Assembly (NCBI GenBank): GCA_963921795.1
Contig: OY997651.1
Coordinates: 54,696,018 to 54,760,017, forward strand
DNA from: Nannobrachium achirus
Taxonomy: Eukaryota > Chordata > Actinopteri > Myctophiformes > Myctophidae
Direction of reading: 5' to 3'
Length of the DNA stretch: 64,000 bases
Part shown: in pieces, positions 31,001 through 38,559 of the stretch
Numbering within the stretch: position 1 is the first letter of the stretch
Layout of the letters: the number at the start of each line of letters is the position of its first letter
Program-made: the position numbers and the translations under genes
The notes under the pieces: model-generated
What the model was told of the DNA's origin: nothing
Database searches by the model: none
Seen by the model: only the letters and a program-made list of their open reading frames with translations

Positions 31001-31650
31001 AGCAGCAGTTGGCTACTGCGTGTTTGGAGGTGAAGTGTTAGTTTATATTTGGATATTAATTATTGTTTATTGATAGTGCCACCCGCACCCGTTTTAACCA
31101 CCAAAAACCCTAATAATTGACAGTAAAAAAAAAATCCAAAATGTCTCGCCCATGCCGGGCAAGAGTCCCCCCCTGTGCCCACCCTGAAGTTGCCAGGCCC
31201 AGCCTATTTCTCTGTTCTGGCTGTCCCCCTGTGACAAAATAATTGCGATTATGACATATAATTGCGATAATTGCGATTAAATGATTATGTAATAGCCTAA
31301 TTGTGACAGGCCTCACCTGGCGCGACCGTCTGCGGCGGCGGAGGTGCGGATAGCAGCGGGGCCGCCGCCACAGAGCCCACGGCTATCGTTCCGAACATGT
31401 CCACAAGCTCTTTAAAGGCGGCGTTGACGCTTATGTCCGGCCGGGAAGGGAACGCTCTTTGACACGCGGGGCACCGGCGGGGACCTCCACCGGCGGGGAC
31501 CTCCATGCCCGGTGCGCCTTCCCAGGCGCCTCGGAGGCAGGCCTCGCAGAAGTTGTGTCCGCAGGGCGTGGTGACCGGGTCGCTGAGCACCCGCAGGCAG
31601 ATGGGACACTGGAACTGCTTCTCGCACAGCAGGCTGTCTCGGCTGGCCAT
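18528..31650 (-). CDS. TRIM-family RING E3 ubiquitin ligase with PRY-SPRY, bloodthirsty-related type, nine exons
   Basis: Exons on the minus strand are 31317-31650, 30268-30466, 29099-29213, 28483-28578, 27502-27735, 25195-25342, 22607-22633, 21115-21290 and 18528-18905. All have consensus GT-AG borders and matching phases, giving 568 codons plus stop with no break. Domains in order: RING C3HC4 (C15, C18, C30, H32, C35, C38, C60, C63); B-box 1 (CDVCLAGTV...CLVCLTSYC); B-box 2 ([20 protein letters not shown]...EHKSH); coiled coil over the 96-nt and 234-nt exons ([39 protein letters not shown]); linker [23 protein letters not shown] ([20 protein letters not shown]); SPRY ([31 protein letters not shown]). 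The family transfers ubiquitin through the RING, dimerises through the coiled coil and binds targets through PRY-SPRY; many members are interferon-induced. In fish relatives RING and B-boxes share exon 1; here exons 1-3 (334+199+115 = 648 nt) are split by two hAT-derived introns. Later introns are also full of repeats. The gene looks intact and functional. Confidence 0.92.
19001..19073. repeat. palindromic hairpin repeat, subfamily C, intact
   Basis: The arm GAAAATAGCTGACCTCCAAG is inverted at the other end. The inner arms CTCACAACGCGTCGC and GCGACGCGTTGTGAG are perfectly complementary. Subfamily C has CTCCAAGC where A has CTACAAGC. It is embedded in CTAAAAGGGCCTTTTGG context shared with 33090-33110. 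Confidence 0.85.
19104..19346. mobile_element. palindromic MITE 'B' (outer ends plus central hairpin)
   Basis: The outer inverted ends are TATCGTCGTTG...GGTGGAAACCTTG and GAGGTTTCC...CAACGACGATA. The central hairpin 19179-19259 has GTGAAAACAGCCGATCTACA arms and the variable core CACCTCGCACCGCTAGGCG. TA lies at both edges, suggesting a TA target. Relatives lie at 28620-28880, 29838-30070, 35105-35365, 37985-38107 and 60095-60350. Confidence 0.8.
19350..21080. other. TRIM intron 8 remainder: dispersed repeats, no gene
   Basis: It contains an inverted copy of repeat D (19525-19612), CpG-bearing sequence around 20360-20450, and the GCTTCCGCCTCC/GCTTCCGCGTGCG blocks near 20625-20780. No coding frame is convincing. 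Confidence 0.5.
21401..21993 (+). mobile_element. hAT-like MITE rich in 'AAAGTAC' motifs
   Basis: The left end is CAGTGGTGGAAAAAGTACTC and the right end TAGTTACTTTACACCACTG. The left half carries the palindromic insertion 21470-21654. The middle carries a half-deleted subfamily A palindrome (GAAAATAGCAGATCTACAAG, 21753-21790). Flanking DNA on both sides contains the same ~60-bp block (TGAATGAAGAAATGCATGG), a local direct duplication. Confidence 0.75.
21470..21654. mobile_element. 185-bp palindromic MITE, nested
   Basis: TAAGGGTGCCCTCACAC and GTGTGAGGGCACCCTTA bound arms that continue with ACCTATGAGAGTGGAATCCG and its inverse. The related 650-1190 copy lacks the insert at the same point (CTCTGTTAAAAG), so the insertion is directly visible. 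Cousins lie at 54105-54225 and 60885-60998. Confidence 0.85.
22020..22080. repeat. (AATC)n microsatellite
   Basis: About 11 AATC units from 22037. Confidence 0.9.
22143..22358. mobile_element. 216-bp palindromic MITE with degenerate hairpin centre
   Basis: GGGCCCTATTATGATCCAG and CTGGATCATAATAGGGCCC are exact inverse ends. Arms of about 90 bp lead to a centre (GCTGATCTACATCTGCACAT) that resembles the subfamily A hairpin. It lies in TRIM intron 7. Confidence 0.8.
22771..22850. repeat. palindromic hairpin repeat, subfamily A, eroded right arm
   Basis: ATAGCCGATCTACAAGCTCA is followed by GATGCGATGCGTTGTAAGCT and a degraded CTATTTTC end. Confidence 0.7.
22941..23310. repeat. inverted-repeat element, ~100-bp arms
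   Basis: The left arm (TTCCCAGCAAATACC, CCGGAATGAACGTCGCCGGG, GGGGGTGCGTTCGG) is mirrored at 23225-23310 (CCGAACACACCCCCCGTTTC, CGTTCCGGCGACATTACCG, CTTCCCAGCAAGC). The loop holds an unrelated-looking ~150 bp. The transposon class is not determined. Confidence 0.6.
23910..25137. mobile_element. hAT-type element (outer), TRIM intron 6
   Basis: The ends CAGTGGTTTTCAACCAGTGG and GAGTTGAAAACCACTG are inverted. The flanks GGCTAAAG (23902-23909) and TGCTAAAG (25138-25145) match at 7 of 8 positions, a hAT-size duplication. The inner element 23941-24825 interrupts its left end. No transposase is present. Confidence 0.85.
23941..24825. mobile_element. 885-bp hAT-type MITE nested in the outer one
   Basis: The ends are CAGTGTTGGGAAAGTTA and AGTAACTTCCCCAACACTG. 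The flanks CCGAGGAG and CTGAGGAG match at 7 of 8. The interior is rich in 'AAGTTAC' motifs and A/T-runs, with no open transposase frame. Confidence 0.85.
25425..25855. mobile_element. TTAA-type MITE, right end lost
   Basis: TTAA at 25421-25424 precedes AGGAGTAATTCATCCCCAAA, the family left end. Inverted inner blocks (GATTCCGGATGGGGACCC and GGGTCCCCATCCAGAATC) are present, followed by a second partial copy of the left half. The right edge runs into the palindrome at 25855-25925. Confidence 0.7.
25855..25925. repeat. palindromic hairpin repeat, subfamily C-like, eroded
   Basis: CCGATCTACAAACTCACAAC and GTGAACTTGCTGACCGGCTA remain of the two arms. The right flank CACCAGCACAGAACCAAGCA matches that of the 19001 copy. 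Confidence 0.65.
26000..26420. other. TRIM intron 5, no gene seen
   Basis: A CpG-rich patch near 26210-26420 has an open frame of 63 codons without recognisable domain content. Confidence 0.4.
26420..26800 (-). mobile_element. L2-type LINE, extreme 3' end
   Basis: The minus strand encodes [20 protein letters not shown], the terminal motif of L2-type reverse transcriptases, followed by a 3' UTR ending in AATAAAATAC near 26430. It is a cousin of the 2385-3075 copy. Confidence 0.65.
26890..27478. mobile_element. composite repeat with a palindrome at each end, full copy
   Basis: The palindromes 26922-27005 and 27361-27443 are mirror copies: the first runs 'ATATACAAGC...GCTTGTAGAT', the second 'ATCTACAAGC...GCTTGTATAT'. 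The ends (CTTTAACTATTGAAAAATAG and CTATTTTTCAATAGCTAAAG) are therefore inverted. The interior carries the CAGTGGTTCTCAAACC hAT-like block at 27179. It lies in TRIM intron 5, just 3' of the coiled-coil exon. Confidence 0.8.
27940..28012. repeat. (GT)n/(GC)GT microsatellite
   Basis: GTGCGTGCGT units pass into (GT)n. Confidence 0.9.
28620..28880. mobile_element. palindromic MITE 'B', TRIM intron 3
   Basis: The central hairpin 28716-28792 (AGTGAAAACAGCAGATCTAC and inverse) is flanked by TTCAAATGTGTAGATTTTTT...GCAAAGCAAAG and by AAATACAAAACCAACGGTTT, as in the other B copies. The inner stem is shortened to CACACAACG/CGTTGTGTG. Confidence 0.75.
28905..29056. mobile_element. partial composite repeat with eroded subfamily A palindrome
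   Basis: CAGAAGCAACATCTTAGTTA and TTCGCTTAAAAACC precede the hairpin 28972-29042 (TAGCACATCTACAAGCTCGC). Confidence 0.65.
29381..29635. mobile_element. 255-bp hAT-type MITE with perfect 8-bp duplication
   Basis: ATTTAGAC occurs at 29373-29380 and 29636-29643. The ends are CAGCGGCCCTCAAAGTGG and CTTTGGAAAC-like GTTTGGAAACTACTG. An internal inverted pair centres on GGGTCCATTTGGTTTCATTT. Confidence 0.85.
29744..30183. mobile_element. hAT-type MITE carrying a B palindrome
   Basis: The ends CAGGGTTCCCCAATAGG and AATTGGGGAACCCTG are inverse. The palindromic MITE B at 29838-30070 sits inside. The flanking duplication is not clear. Confidence 0.75.
29838..30070. mobile_element. palindromic MITE 'B', third nesting level in intron 2
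   Basis: TCGTTGTCGGGTGGAAATC and TTTTCACCCGACAACGA bound the central hairpin 29921-30000 (GTGAAAACAGCAGATCTACA; inner arms CCAACGCTTCGCG and CGCGAGGTGTTGTG). Confidence 0.8.
30467..31314. mobile_element. hAT-type element forming TRIM intron 1
   Basis: The ends are CTAGGGCTGTCACGATTA and TAATTGTGACAGGCCTC, an inverted pair of the common fish 'TAGGGCTGTCACGATTA' hAT type. The flanks GCCCGGCA (30459-30466) and ACCTGGCG (31315-31322) match at 5 of 8, the differences all being transitions, as expected for an old duplication. On the coding strand the donor GT is the last two bases of the duplication copy and the acceptor AG is the last two bases of the element. The same element type ends just before the top1 remnant exon at 56570-56643. 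Confidence 0.8.
30684..30750. repeat. palindromic hairpin repeat, subfamily A, eroded
   Basis: GGAAATAGCCAATCTACAAG remains of the left arm and GTGTGCTATTTCC of the right. It lies inside the intron 1 element. Confidence 0.65.
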
Positions 31651-31672
31651 GTTCTGACTGGAAAGCGAAAAG
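31651..31672 (-). promoter_or_regulatory. ISRE-like GAAAnnGAAA motif immediately 5' of the TRIM ATG
   Basis: GAAAGCGAAA at 31661-31670 matches the interferon-stimulated response element core GAAANNGAAA. On the coding strand the same bases form TTTCGCTTTCCAG, a good splice acceptor tract 7 nt before the ATG. It could be regulatory, a splice site or both. Confidence 0.35.
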
Positions 31673-31699
31673 AACATCAAATGGGAAGCGTTGAGCAAG

Positions 31700-32450
31700 T
31701 CATTGTTTGATAGGGGAAGTGTAGAGGATACAGAAAGGTCACCGATAATACTGCAATATACACAATGCCAAACAAACAACAGTGACTTTGTGAGAAGAAC
31801 TCTATATGGTGAAGGTTGTTATATGTTATGGTTAATGTGACCGCCAGGTCGCAAGTTACTATGAAAACCTTCACCGGCTGTCTGTCAGTCCCTCTGTCAG
31901 TCAGTCCCTCCGTCTGTCCGTCACGTCACACTTTTGGCCCTTCTCTTATCTCCGGCACCGTTGCCCCTATCCATGCCAAGCTTTGCACGCATACTCGTTC
32001 GCTGGCAAACCACAACCTCCGCCCCTGATTTCTCAAATGCCCCTCTTCTAGCGCCACCAGGAGGTTGCTAAGGCCAATGTGTGCATACATGCGACCTGAT
32101 GGTCGCTTATCTCCCGATTAGGGAGTCTTACTGGTAGTACTTAGGCTACTCACTGATTTCTGTCACAGGGCATGGTTAAGGCCAAGTTACCAAGGTATTT
32201 AATAAGATCTCAATCAAGCTGTGTTGCTGACGGCCGAGGCAAACAGTTTTCAACTGTGTTTCATGTGAGCTGTGGTCTGTATTCATGCCTTGCTGGTTGA
32301 TCTTTTATTTGTATGCTAAAGTATAGGACCTGTGACAATAAATATAATTTGTTGACCTATGGACACGTTTGGACACACAGCTTTATTTGATCACACGTTT
32401 CACATCATCTTGGCCGTCGGCATTCAGTAGTGGACTTGGGCACTACACTC
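31700..32450. other. TRIM upstream region, no other gene
   Basis: It contains a short 'GTCTGTCAGTCCCTC' tandem patch at 31885-31925 and no convincing coding frame. Confidence 0.4.
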
Positions 32451-32458
32451 ACCTTTAA

Positions 32459-32714
32459 AGGAGTAGTCCAACCAAAAGAATCACTTAAGTTATTTTCTAT
32501 CAATTACATACCCTATGAAGACTTGAATTCATGCAGATATTTTTCTTTATGTCGCATTCCTGAGCCAATAATTTGATGACCGGGTCAACGGAGACTCCGA
32601 CGGTTATCAAATTATTGGCTTAGGAATGTGACTTAAACAAAAACATGTGCATGAATTCAAGGCTTTCATGTGTAATTGATAGAATATAATAAATATTTTG
32701 AGTGAACTACTCCT
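32459..32714. mobile_element. 256-bp TTAA-type palindromic MITE
   Basis: TTAA flanks both ends (32455-32458, 32715-32718). The ends are AGGAGTAGTCCAACCAAAAG and TTTTGAGTGAACTACTCCT. Arms of about 120 bp include GTCGCATTCCTGAGCCAATA mirrored as TATTGGCTTAGGAATGTGAC. Confidence 0.85.
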
Positions 32715-32784
32715 TTAAGACATTGCATTTGATTTAATATTGCCTCATATCTTCATCTACCGGCTGTACAGAGCATGAGCAGGC

Positions 32785-33120
32785 ACGTGCACACATAGAC
32801 ATCAAAGGGGGCTTGAGCCCCTGCCCCTTTATCCGTCAGTAAAAAGTGCCCTCTCAAGACCATGAATGCAGTTTTTCCATGCCATACCTGAAGGCAGCTT
32901 GTCCAAATTCTCCTGAACTTGAATGCAGCATCTTATGTTGAAAGAATTGCCCTCTCTGTGTAGTTACACCACATCTCCACTTCTCTAGTATTGACTTGAT
33001 TGTGCTTGGTTCAGTGAATCAGTGTGGTATCACGTAGGGCGACGTGTTGAGAGCTTGGAGGTCTGCTATTTCCGATATTTCCACCAAAAGGGCCTTTTAG
33101 AAATGTCAGCCCCTGCCTCT
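32785..33120. repeat. repeat D followed by eroded subfamily C palindrome
   Basis: CAAAGGGGGCTTGAGCCCCT (repeat D) is followed at 33034-33090 by GAGAGCTTGGAGGTCTGCTA, one arm of a subfamily C hairpin, then AAAAGGGCCTTTTAGAAATG. The order mirrors that at 18960-19612, indicating one larger element. Confidence 0.6.
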
Positions 33121-33129
33121 CTAACATTC

Positions 33130-33640
33130 TCTGCACGTCCATTATCAGTACAGTAGCGGACGGATGTCAGACAGCGAGACGGACAGCCGAGAGTTAGACA
33201 GGCCTGGGTGTGAATGGAGAACCACCCCTGTGTTCTCGTTCAGCACCACATGCCTGCCTGCAGTCACCTTTCAGGACACACATGATTCCTAGGTTGTATT
33301 GTTGTCTTCTCCCAGGTTACTAACCCAGTTGCTGCGTTGGTCAGGCTGTAGTACACACCTTTATTTTCCTTACCAAATGCACACACAGGCACACCCTCCA
33401 CTGATTCCCATTTAAGCAATGAGCTCAGCACAATGACGTCTACACCAGGGTAGTGTATGTTTTTGCTAATGATTATGCATTACAAGTCTCGTGCTCTGTA
33501 TTCCTAGGGGTAAAGTGCAATAGGCATGTCCACCGAAAGACATAATAAGTCATTCTAACAAGTCCTCGGCTGTGTTATCTATTATAAACGGTGTTTACTA
33601 CACAATGCAGTAGGGCTATTCATCAACCATGATTAAAGAA
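33130..33640. other. no gene seen
   Basis: Unique-looking non-coding sequence. Confidence 0.4.
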
Positions 33641-33659
33641 TGGAAAAGAAAAAAGAAAA

Positions 33660-33789
<130 letters not shown>

Positions 33790-34930
33790 AACCCATTACA
33801 GACTCCTATCCTAGAAATGCAAAGCCCTTAATTTGAACACTGTGTATTGGATGAAAAATTAGTTACCATACAGTTACCATGTTTCATAAATCTTACAACA
33901 GATAGCTTATAGGCCAAAATGCAAAACACTGCAATTGTTGACCTTTTTACTGTTTTAAATTCATTAGAGCAAGACATTTGTAATGGGCTCATACTAGTTA
34001 ATGGCGTTAAAGTTTGTGCTGAAACTTGCTGGTGTAAAACAAATAAACATCTTCCTAATGCTACAAGTGCAAATGAAATCCTTTGCTTCTCAGGTCTTCC
34101 TGATTCCTCCATGCACATAGTTAGCAGGTGAAGTTATGGCAGATCATCAGTTTTACATAGGCCTAATAGCATTGTGGAAAATAACACATTTCTTTTTTTT
34201 AATCCTGTGACAATGCCCCTGGTTATTTGAAGTACAACAACATCAACTTGATTTCTCATCAACATGTACCAGCAGGTCAAATGTCTATGATAACCTAGAA
34301 CTTAAGAGGTTCGGTAAGAGTTCCTTTAATAAATAGCATACTGTATTTGTGTTTGGAATGACCTGCCTCTCTTGGCTAAAAGTACCAATTTGATTTGTGT
34401 CTATTTCATACTGTTAGTCTGTTGCCTACCACTTGAACAAAAGAAAAGCATAAATACATTGAAAATCCAGGTCTAAATAATAATCTAAATGCAATTGCAG
34501 ATCAAGGATTCTCCTACTCAAAAACACTTCATAAATAAGTGTTTTACTAACTACTACTACTACTGTGTTATTGTACTTTACTATGCAATATATTGTATAT
34601 TAACACATAATCAGTTATCTCCAAACTTACACACTAGCTTTCGGTGATGCCAGGTCTCCTGTGAATACTGTATAGCAGCTGGTGGTTGGCAGGTCTTTCC
34701 ACACCGTAACACTGCAGGTTGACTGTCTCCGCGGCGGTGTGCGGAACGATGAATGAATGCTCATTCAGTGTGCTCGTAAAAACAGGAACATGAACGTCAA
34801 CAGTCACTCAACGGCTGTTGTGCTCGCAGCTACGCCTCCCACTCATCAACAAGCCATCGTGGAGCCTGTATGTCTATCTGTCCATCTGTCCGTTGTCCTC
34901 TCCTCCACTGGCTCAGCATGACTAATATAC
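33790..34930. other. no gene seen
   Basis: Two overlapping open frames (33828-34118 minus, 33919-34131 plus) have no recognisable domain. The rest is AT-rich. Confidence 0.4.
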
Positions 34931-34939
34931 AGTAATGAC

Positions 34940-35509
34940 CAGGGACGTGCTGGGCCCCTGACTCAGCCCGGGGAAAAAAGTTGGAGAGGCACTCATTGCG
35001 CGCCACAGAGAGAGATCTCTCTCCATAGCGCTGGTGCTACTCAAAGATTTGCCATTTCAGATCATGACAAGTGACAAGCCAGTGGGCCAATTACTGTACA
35101 AGAGTTATATTTCGTCGTTGTCGGGTGGAAACCTTTTATGTCCAAAACCGTTTGTTTTGTATTTATCATTTTAAAAATGATTTAAACAAGTGAAAACAGC
35201 CGATTTACAAGCACACAACGCAGGCGTTGTGTGCTTGTAGATCTGCTGTTTTCACTACTTTTGTGCGACGGCCTTGTATGATGAAGCAGGGCTTTGCTTT
35301 GCGATAAAAAGTATAAATTTGAAACTTGGAGATACAAGGTTTCTACCCGACAGTGACAATTTACTTGGTTGGCCGCCCAGCCCCCAAAATGGAACGAGGA
35401 AGCCGACATTTTATTTTTACATTTTTCCTAATGGCCGGCCTGGACCGGCCGGGAATGAACCGGCCGTTCGGGAGTTGTACCGCTTTTCCCAATGGCCAGC
35501 ACGTCCCTG
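34940..35509. mobile_element. 570-bp hAT-type MITE carrying palindrome B, perfect 8-bp duplication
   Basis: GTAATGAC occurs at 34932-34939 and 35510-35517. The ends are CAGGGACGTGCTGGGC and GGCCAGCACGTCCCTG. The B hairpin is at 35188-35259 within its B MITE flanks (35105-35365). A second copy in opposite orientation, with the B unit at the same place, is at 59943-60517. Confidence 0.9.
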
Positions 35510-35848
35510 GTAATGACTGATGTCACTGTCTATTTCTCTGTCGGTCTACACCTTCCTTCCTACAGTGGAAACAGTTACCACAAGGCCTGTTATTAGTAGT
35601 TTGCATATAGTGTGTTATCATACACATAACAGTCGTTTTCTCACACTAAACAACTCTGTGTGTGTGTGTGCGTGCGCGCGTGCGTGCGTGCATGTGGCTA
35701 TGGGGCATGTTTAAACAGCATTACCGCAAGATAATGTGTGTTTTGCGGGATGGGTGTGACCGAGATACGGTTCAAAGTTTAACATTTTCCATTGGACACA
35801 CCTGAGAGGCTTGCCAACCACCTGACCTCAAGAATGCTGCAGCTCTGC

Positions 35849-36011
<163 letters not shown>

Positions 36012-36133
36012 GCAGTGTAGTACAGTACAGTACAGTACACAGGCAAACATATCTGCATGCCATGCATTCATACACAAATCCATGCTCATTTGTAAACATG
36101 CCATGCCTACTGTATACTGTATGACGGGACTGT

Positions 36134-36708
36134 ACCTATGTTCCCCAGGTTCTATGTTCCCCAGGTTCTATGTTCCCCAGGTTCTATGTTCCCCAGGTTC
36201 TATGTTCCCCATTTACCCCCCCAAAAAAGGTTCTATGTTCCCCGCTTATCCAAAAAAGGTCTTATGTTCCCCAGGTTCTATGTTCCCCACTTATCCAAAA
36301 ATGCAGGAAACATTCCTTTATAATTATTAATAACAACTCAAAACACCCAATAATGGGGAGAGATTACGAATACTAGTGGGACAGGGGGCACTAGGGACAT
36401 CTGGACACCATACTTTTGTTATGTCTGGGCATCTGCATGAGTGGGCACCTGGACATCTGGGAAATAGGGACACGTGGGCATTTGGACGAGTGGGCACATG
36501 GACGAGTGGACACTTAGGGGTGGAGACATCTGGGCACCTGGGCAAGATGTCCCACCATTTCCTGCATTTGAGAGGGAAACATAAATTTTTTTGTGGGGAA
36601 CAAACAGTAGATCCTGTTTTTGGTTGAGAGGGGAATATAGAACCTTTTTTTGGGGAGGGTGGGTGGGGAACATAGAACCTGGGGAACATAGAACCTGGGG
36701 AACATAGG
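36134..36708. mobile_element. fold-back element with tandem ends
   Basis: The left end is a tandem array of the 16-mer GTTCTATGTTCCCCAG (about five units) followed by degenerate units. The right end carries the inverse, CTGGGGAACATAGAAC. Inner blocks (AATGCAGGAAAC and TTTCCTGCATTT) are also inverted. The centre (36380-36545) is a short minisatellite of GGGCAC(C)TGGACA-like units that also occurs at 57525-57615. Confidence 0.75.
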
Positions 36709-36719
36709 GTGGACCCCCT

Positions 36720-37250
36720 GTATGACCATGCCTGCAATCAGACTCACTTACAGGCACACAAGCCATATAGGGCCGCACATTCAAAACCAGATGAGCATTT
36801 AGCTCGATTTATTGGTAACCGGTATGCTCGCCCCAAAACAGACTCACCCTTGATTTAGGAACAGTTTTAATCAGGTTGAGTTTAGGAACAAGGAATTAAA
36901 GTTGCTGTAGTTTTGTATTTCTTTATGCCTTAATGTCTGTCCCCACTAGGGCAGACCTGAGCAAGGCTCACACCATTCTTTAACTTGACCCTTCTAGTTT
37001 ATTCGTTGAAATTCCCATATAGGCCTGTGTTCATGAGATCATATGAGATGCATGTGATGTGAATGCTTTTACAAGTCTGTAAAACAAAGCACAAAACGGA
37101 ACCAGCAGCCATACCTGATCAAAGGTTAGACTGAAAGTCTGTGGTTGAAATACCACATCCCCTGTTAAAACACAGTCACCCCACAACTTGATGGATTGTA
37201 TGAGGATTTTATTAGAGGCTTGTTTGCATAGGAAAATGTACGATCAGGGC
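36720..37250. other. no gene seen
   Basis: A short L2 3'-UTR-like stretch (TTTTATTAGAGGCTTGTTTG) lies at 37206-37230. Otherwise nothing is recognised. Confidence 0.4.
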
Positions 37251-37269
37251 GCTATTGATTTTCCGTCCC

Positions 37270-37273
37270 TCCA

Positions 37274-37329
<56 letters not shown>

Positions 37330-37345
37330 CGTACGCACGCACCCA
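37270..37345. repeat. (ACGC)n microsatellite
   Basis: About 16 ACGC units with few interruptions. Confidence 0.95.
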
Positions 37346-37379
37346 CACAGAGCAATTGCACTGCGCACCTGCTCGATGT

Positions 37380-37610
37380 TTTCAAGGCTCAAGGCCTTTT
37401 CACACCACGCTGGTGCTGCGTGTGTGAGCGCACGAATCCCATTCATCTCCAACGGAGGCTGGCGTATCGCGCTAGACGGGCTGTAATTGCGCGATGCGGC
37501 AAAAAAAACGCCCGATTTCACGCTGAGCGCACGCATCAGACCGACTGGCGGGACACACTGAATTTGAATAAAGCTCGACACGACCAGCTTTATTCAAATC
37601 TTGTGCATGT
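37380..37610. repeat. inverted-repeat patch
   Basis: GATTTGAATAAAGC occurs inverted as GAATTTGAATAAAGCTCG near 37558-37600, next to AAGGCCTTTTCACACC, which recalls other MITE ends. Boundaries are not resolved. Confidence 0.3.
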
Positions 37611-37825
37611 GTGAGCTCTTGAAACGATGCGCGGAAATATAGGGTACGCCTGGTAGCTAAGGCACCCAGTTACAAAACCATTGATTTCTCGCCAAAGAGA
37701 GCACACGTTCGCTTTGTCCCTTTCATTTGAGGAGAGCTCGCACAGCGTCAAAGCCCGCCCCCACATTCCTGGCTGTATGTAACCTACTACAGTACACAAA
37801 AAACAAACAGAGCAGCTAGCAAGTT

Positions 37826-37828
<3 letters not shown>

Positions 37829-37873
<45 letters not shown>

Positions 37874-37957
37874 CAGGCTTTTTGCCTGATGATTGTCCTA
37901 TGGCATGAAACTCTGAGTTGCAAAACCATGTGAAGCTGTTGTGGTCCTTGAATACAC

Positions 37958-37993
<36 letters not shown>

Positions 37994-38104
37994 TATATCT
38001 ACAAGCACATGTAGAGCGGCTGTTTTCACTAGTTTAGTTAATTTTTAAAATGATAAATACAAAACGAACGGTCTTGGACATACAAGGTTTCCACTCGACA
38101 ACGA

Positions 38105-38155
<51 letters not shown>
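37829..38155. repeat. (TA)n tracts with a palindrome B remnant between them
   Basis: TA runs at 37829-37872, 37962-37991 and 38107-38155 flank half of a B MITE (37985-38107: ATCTACAAGCACATGTAG..., AAATACAAAACGAACGG, ACGACAACGACGATA-type end). Confidence 0.7.
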
Positions 38156-38159
<4 letters not shown>

Positions 38160-38543
38160 GCGGAGAGAGTCGCAGCCCCAGCCTGAAGCCTCAAAAGTCT
38201 AGTATCTGCCCTCGTTCCATAGGGATGCCCCTTTGGAGTAATGGTTAAGATATTGGACTTTCACACAGGAGACCCGGGTTCGAAGCCGGGTGGGGAGGTT
38301 CGGATCACCTCCATTACATTGGTGCCGTGACCCGGATCTGGGCTTCCCCGTAGGAGGAGGTCAAAGGGGGGTGAGTGTGGCGGAGAGAGTCACTGCCCCA
38401 GCCTGAAGCCTCAAAAGTCTAGTATCTGCCCTCGTTACATAGGGATAACCCTAACCCTTTGGAGTAATGGTTAAGATATTGGACTTTCACACGGGACCGG
38501 GTTCGAAGCCGGGGGGGGGGAGGTTCGGATCACCTCCGTTACA
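38156..38543 (+). mobile_element. LTR retrotransposon in miniature (388 bp), non-coding, looks whole
   Basis: LTR 1 is 38156-38318 and LTR 2 is 38376-38543. Both begin TGTGGCGGAGAGAGTC and end ATTACA/GTTACA (TG...CA termini), and by eye more than nine in ten positions agree, so the insertion is fairly young. Between them are only 57 bp: a primer-binding-site-like TTGGTGCCGTGACCCGGA directly after LTR 1, and a purine tract AAAGGGGGGTGAG directly before LTR 2. It sits in a (TA)n tract, so the target duplication cannot be resolved. No capsid, polymerase or envelope sequence is present, so it would depend on another element. Each LTR contains a tRNA-like segment. Confidence 0.85.
38228..38298 (+). 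other. tRNA-Glu-like segment inside LTR 1 (not a functional tRNA gene call)
   Basis: The segment has A-box-like TGGAGTAATGG (38234-38244), an anticodon-loop-like CTTTCAC and B-box-like GGTTCGAAGCC (38278-38288). CCGGG-TTCGAAG-CCGGG forms a perfect T arm. Spacing fits a tRNA and the closest match I recall is tRNA-Glu (TTC). The anticodon stem is poor. LTR 2 carries the same segment at about 38455-38523. Confidence 0.6.
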
Positions 38544-38559
38544 TATATAATATATATAT

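Noticed and set aside
33828-34131. Overlapping open frames on both strands
   Set aside because: No domain, no splice context, low-complexity AT-rich composition.
37188-37427. Arg-Thr-His-Ala repeat frames
   Set aside because: Artefact of the (ACGC)n microsatellite.
38228-38298. Functional tRNA-Glu gene
   Set aside because: The anticodon stem is poor, the acceptor stem pairs only in part, and the segment lies inside both LTRs of a mobile element.
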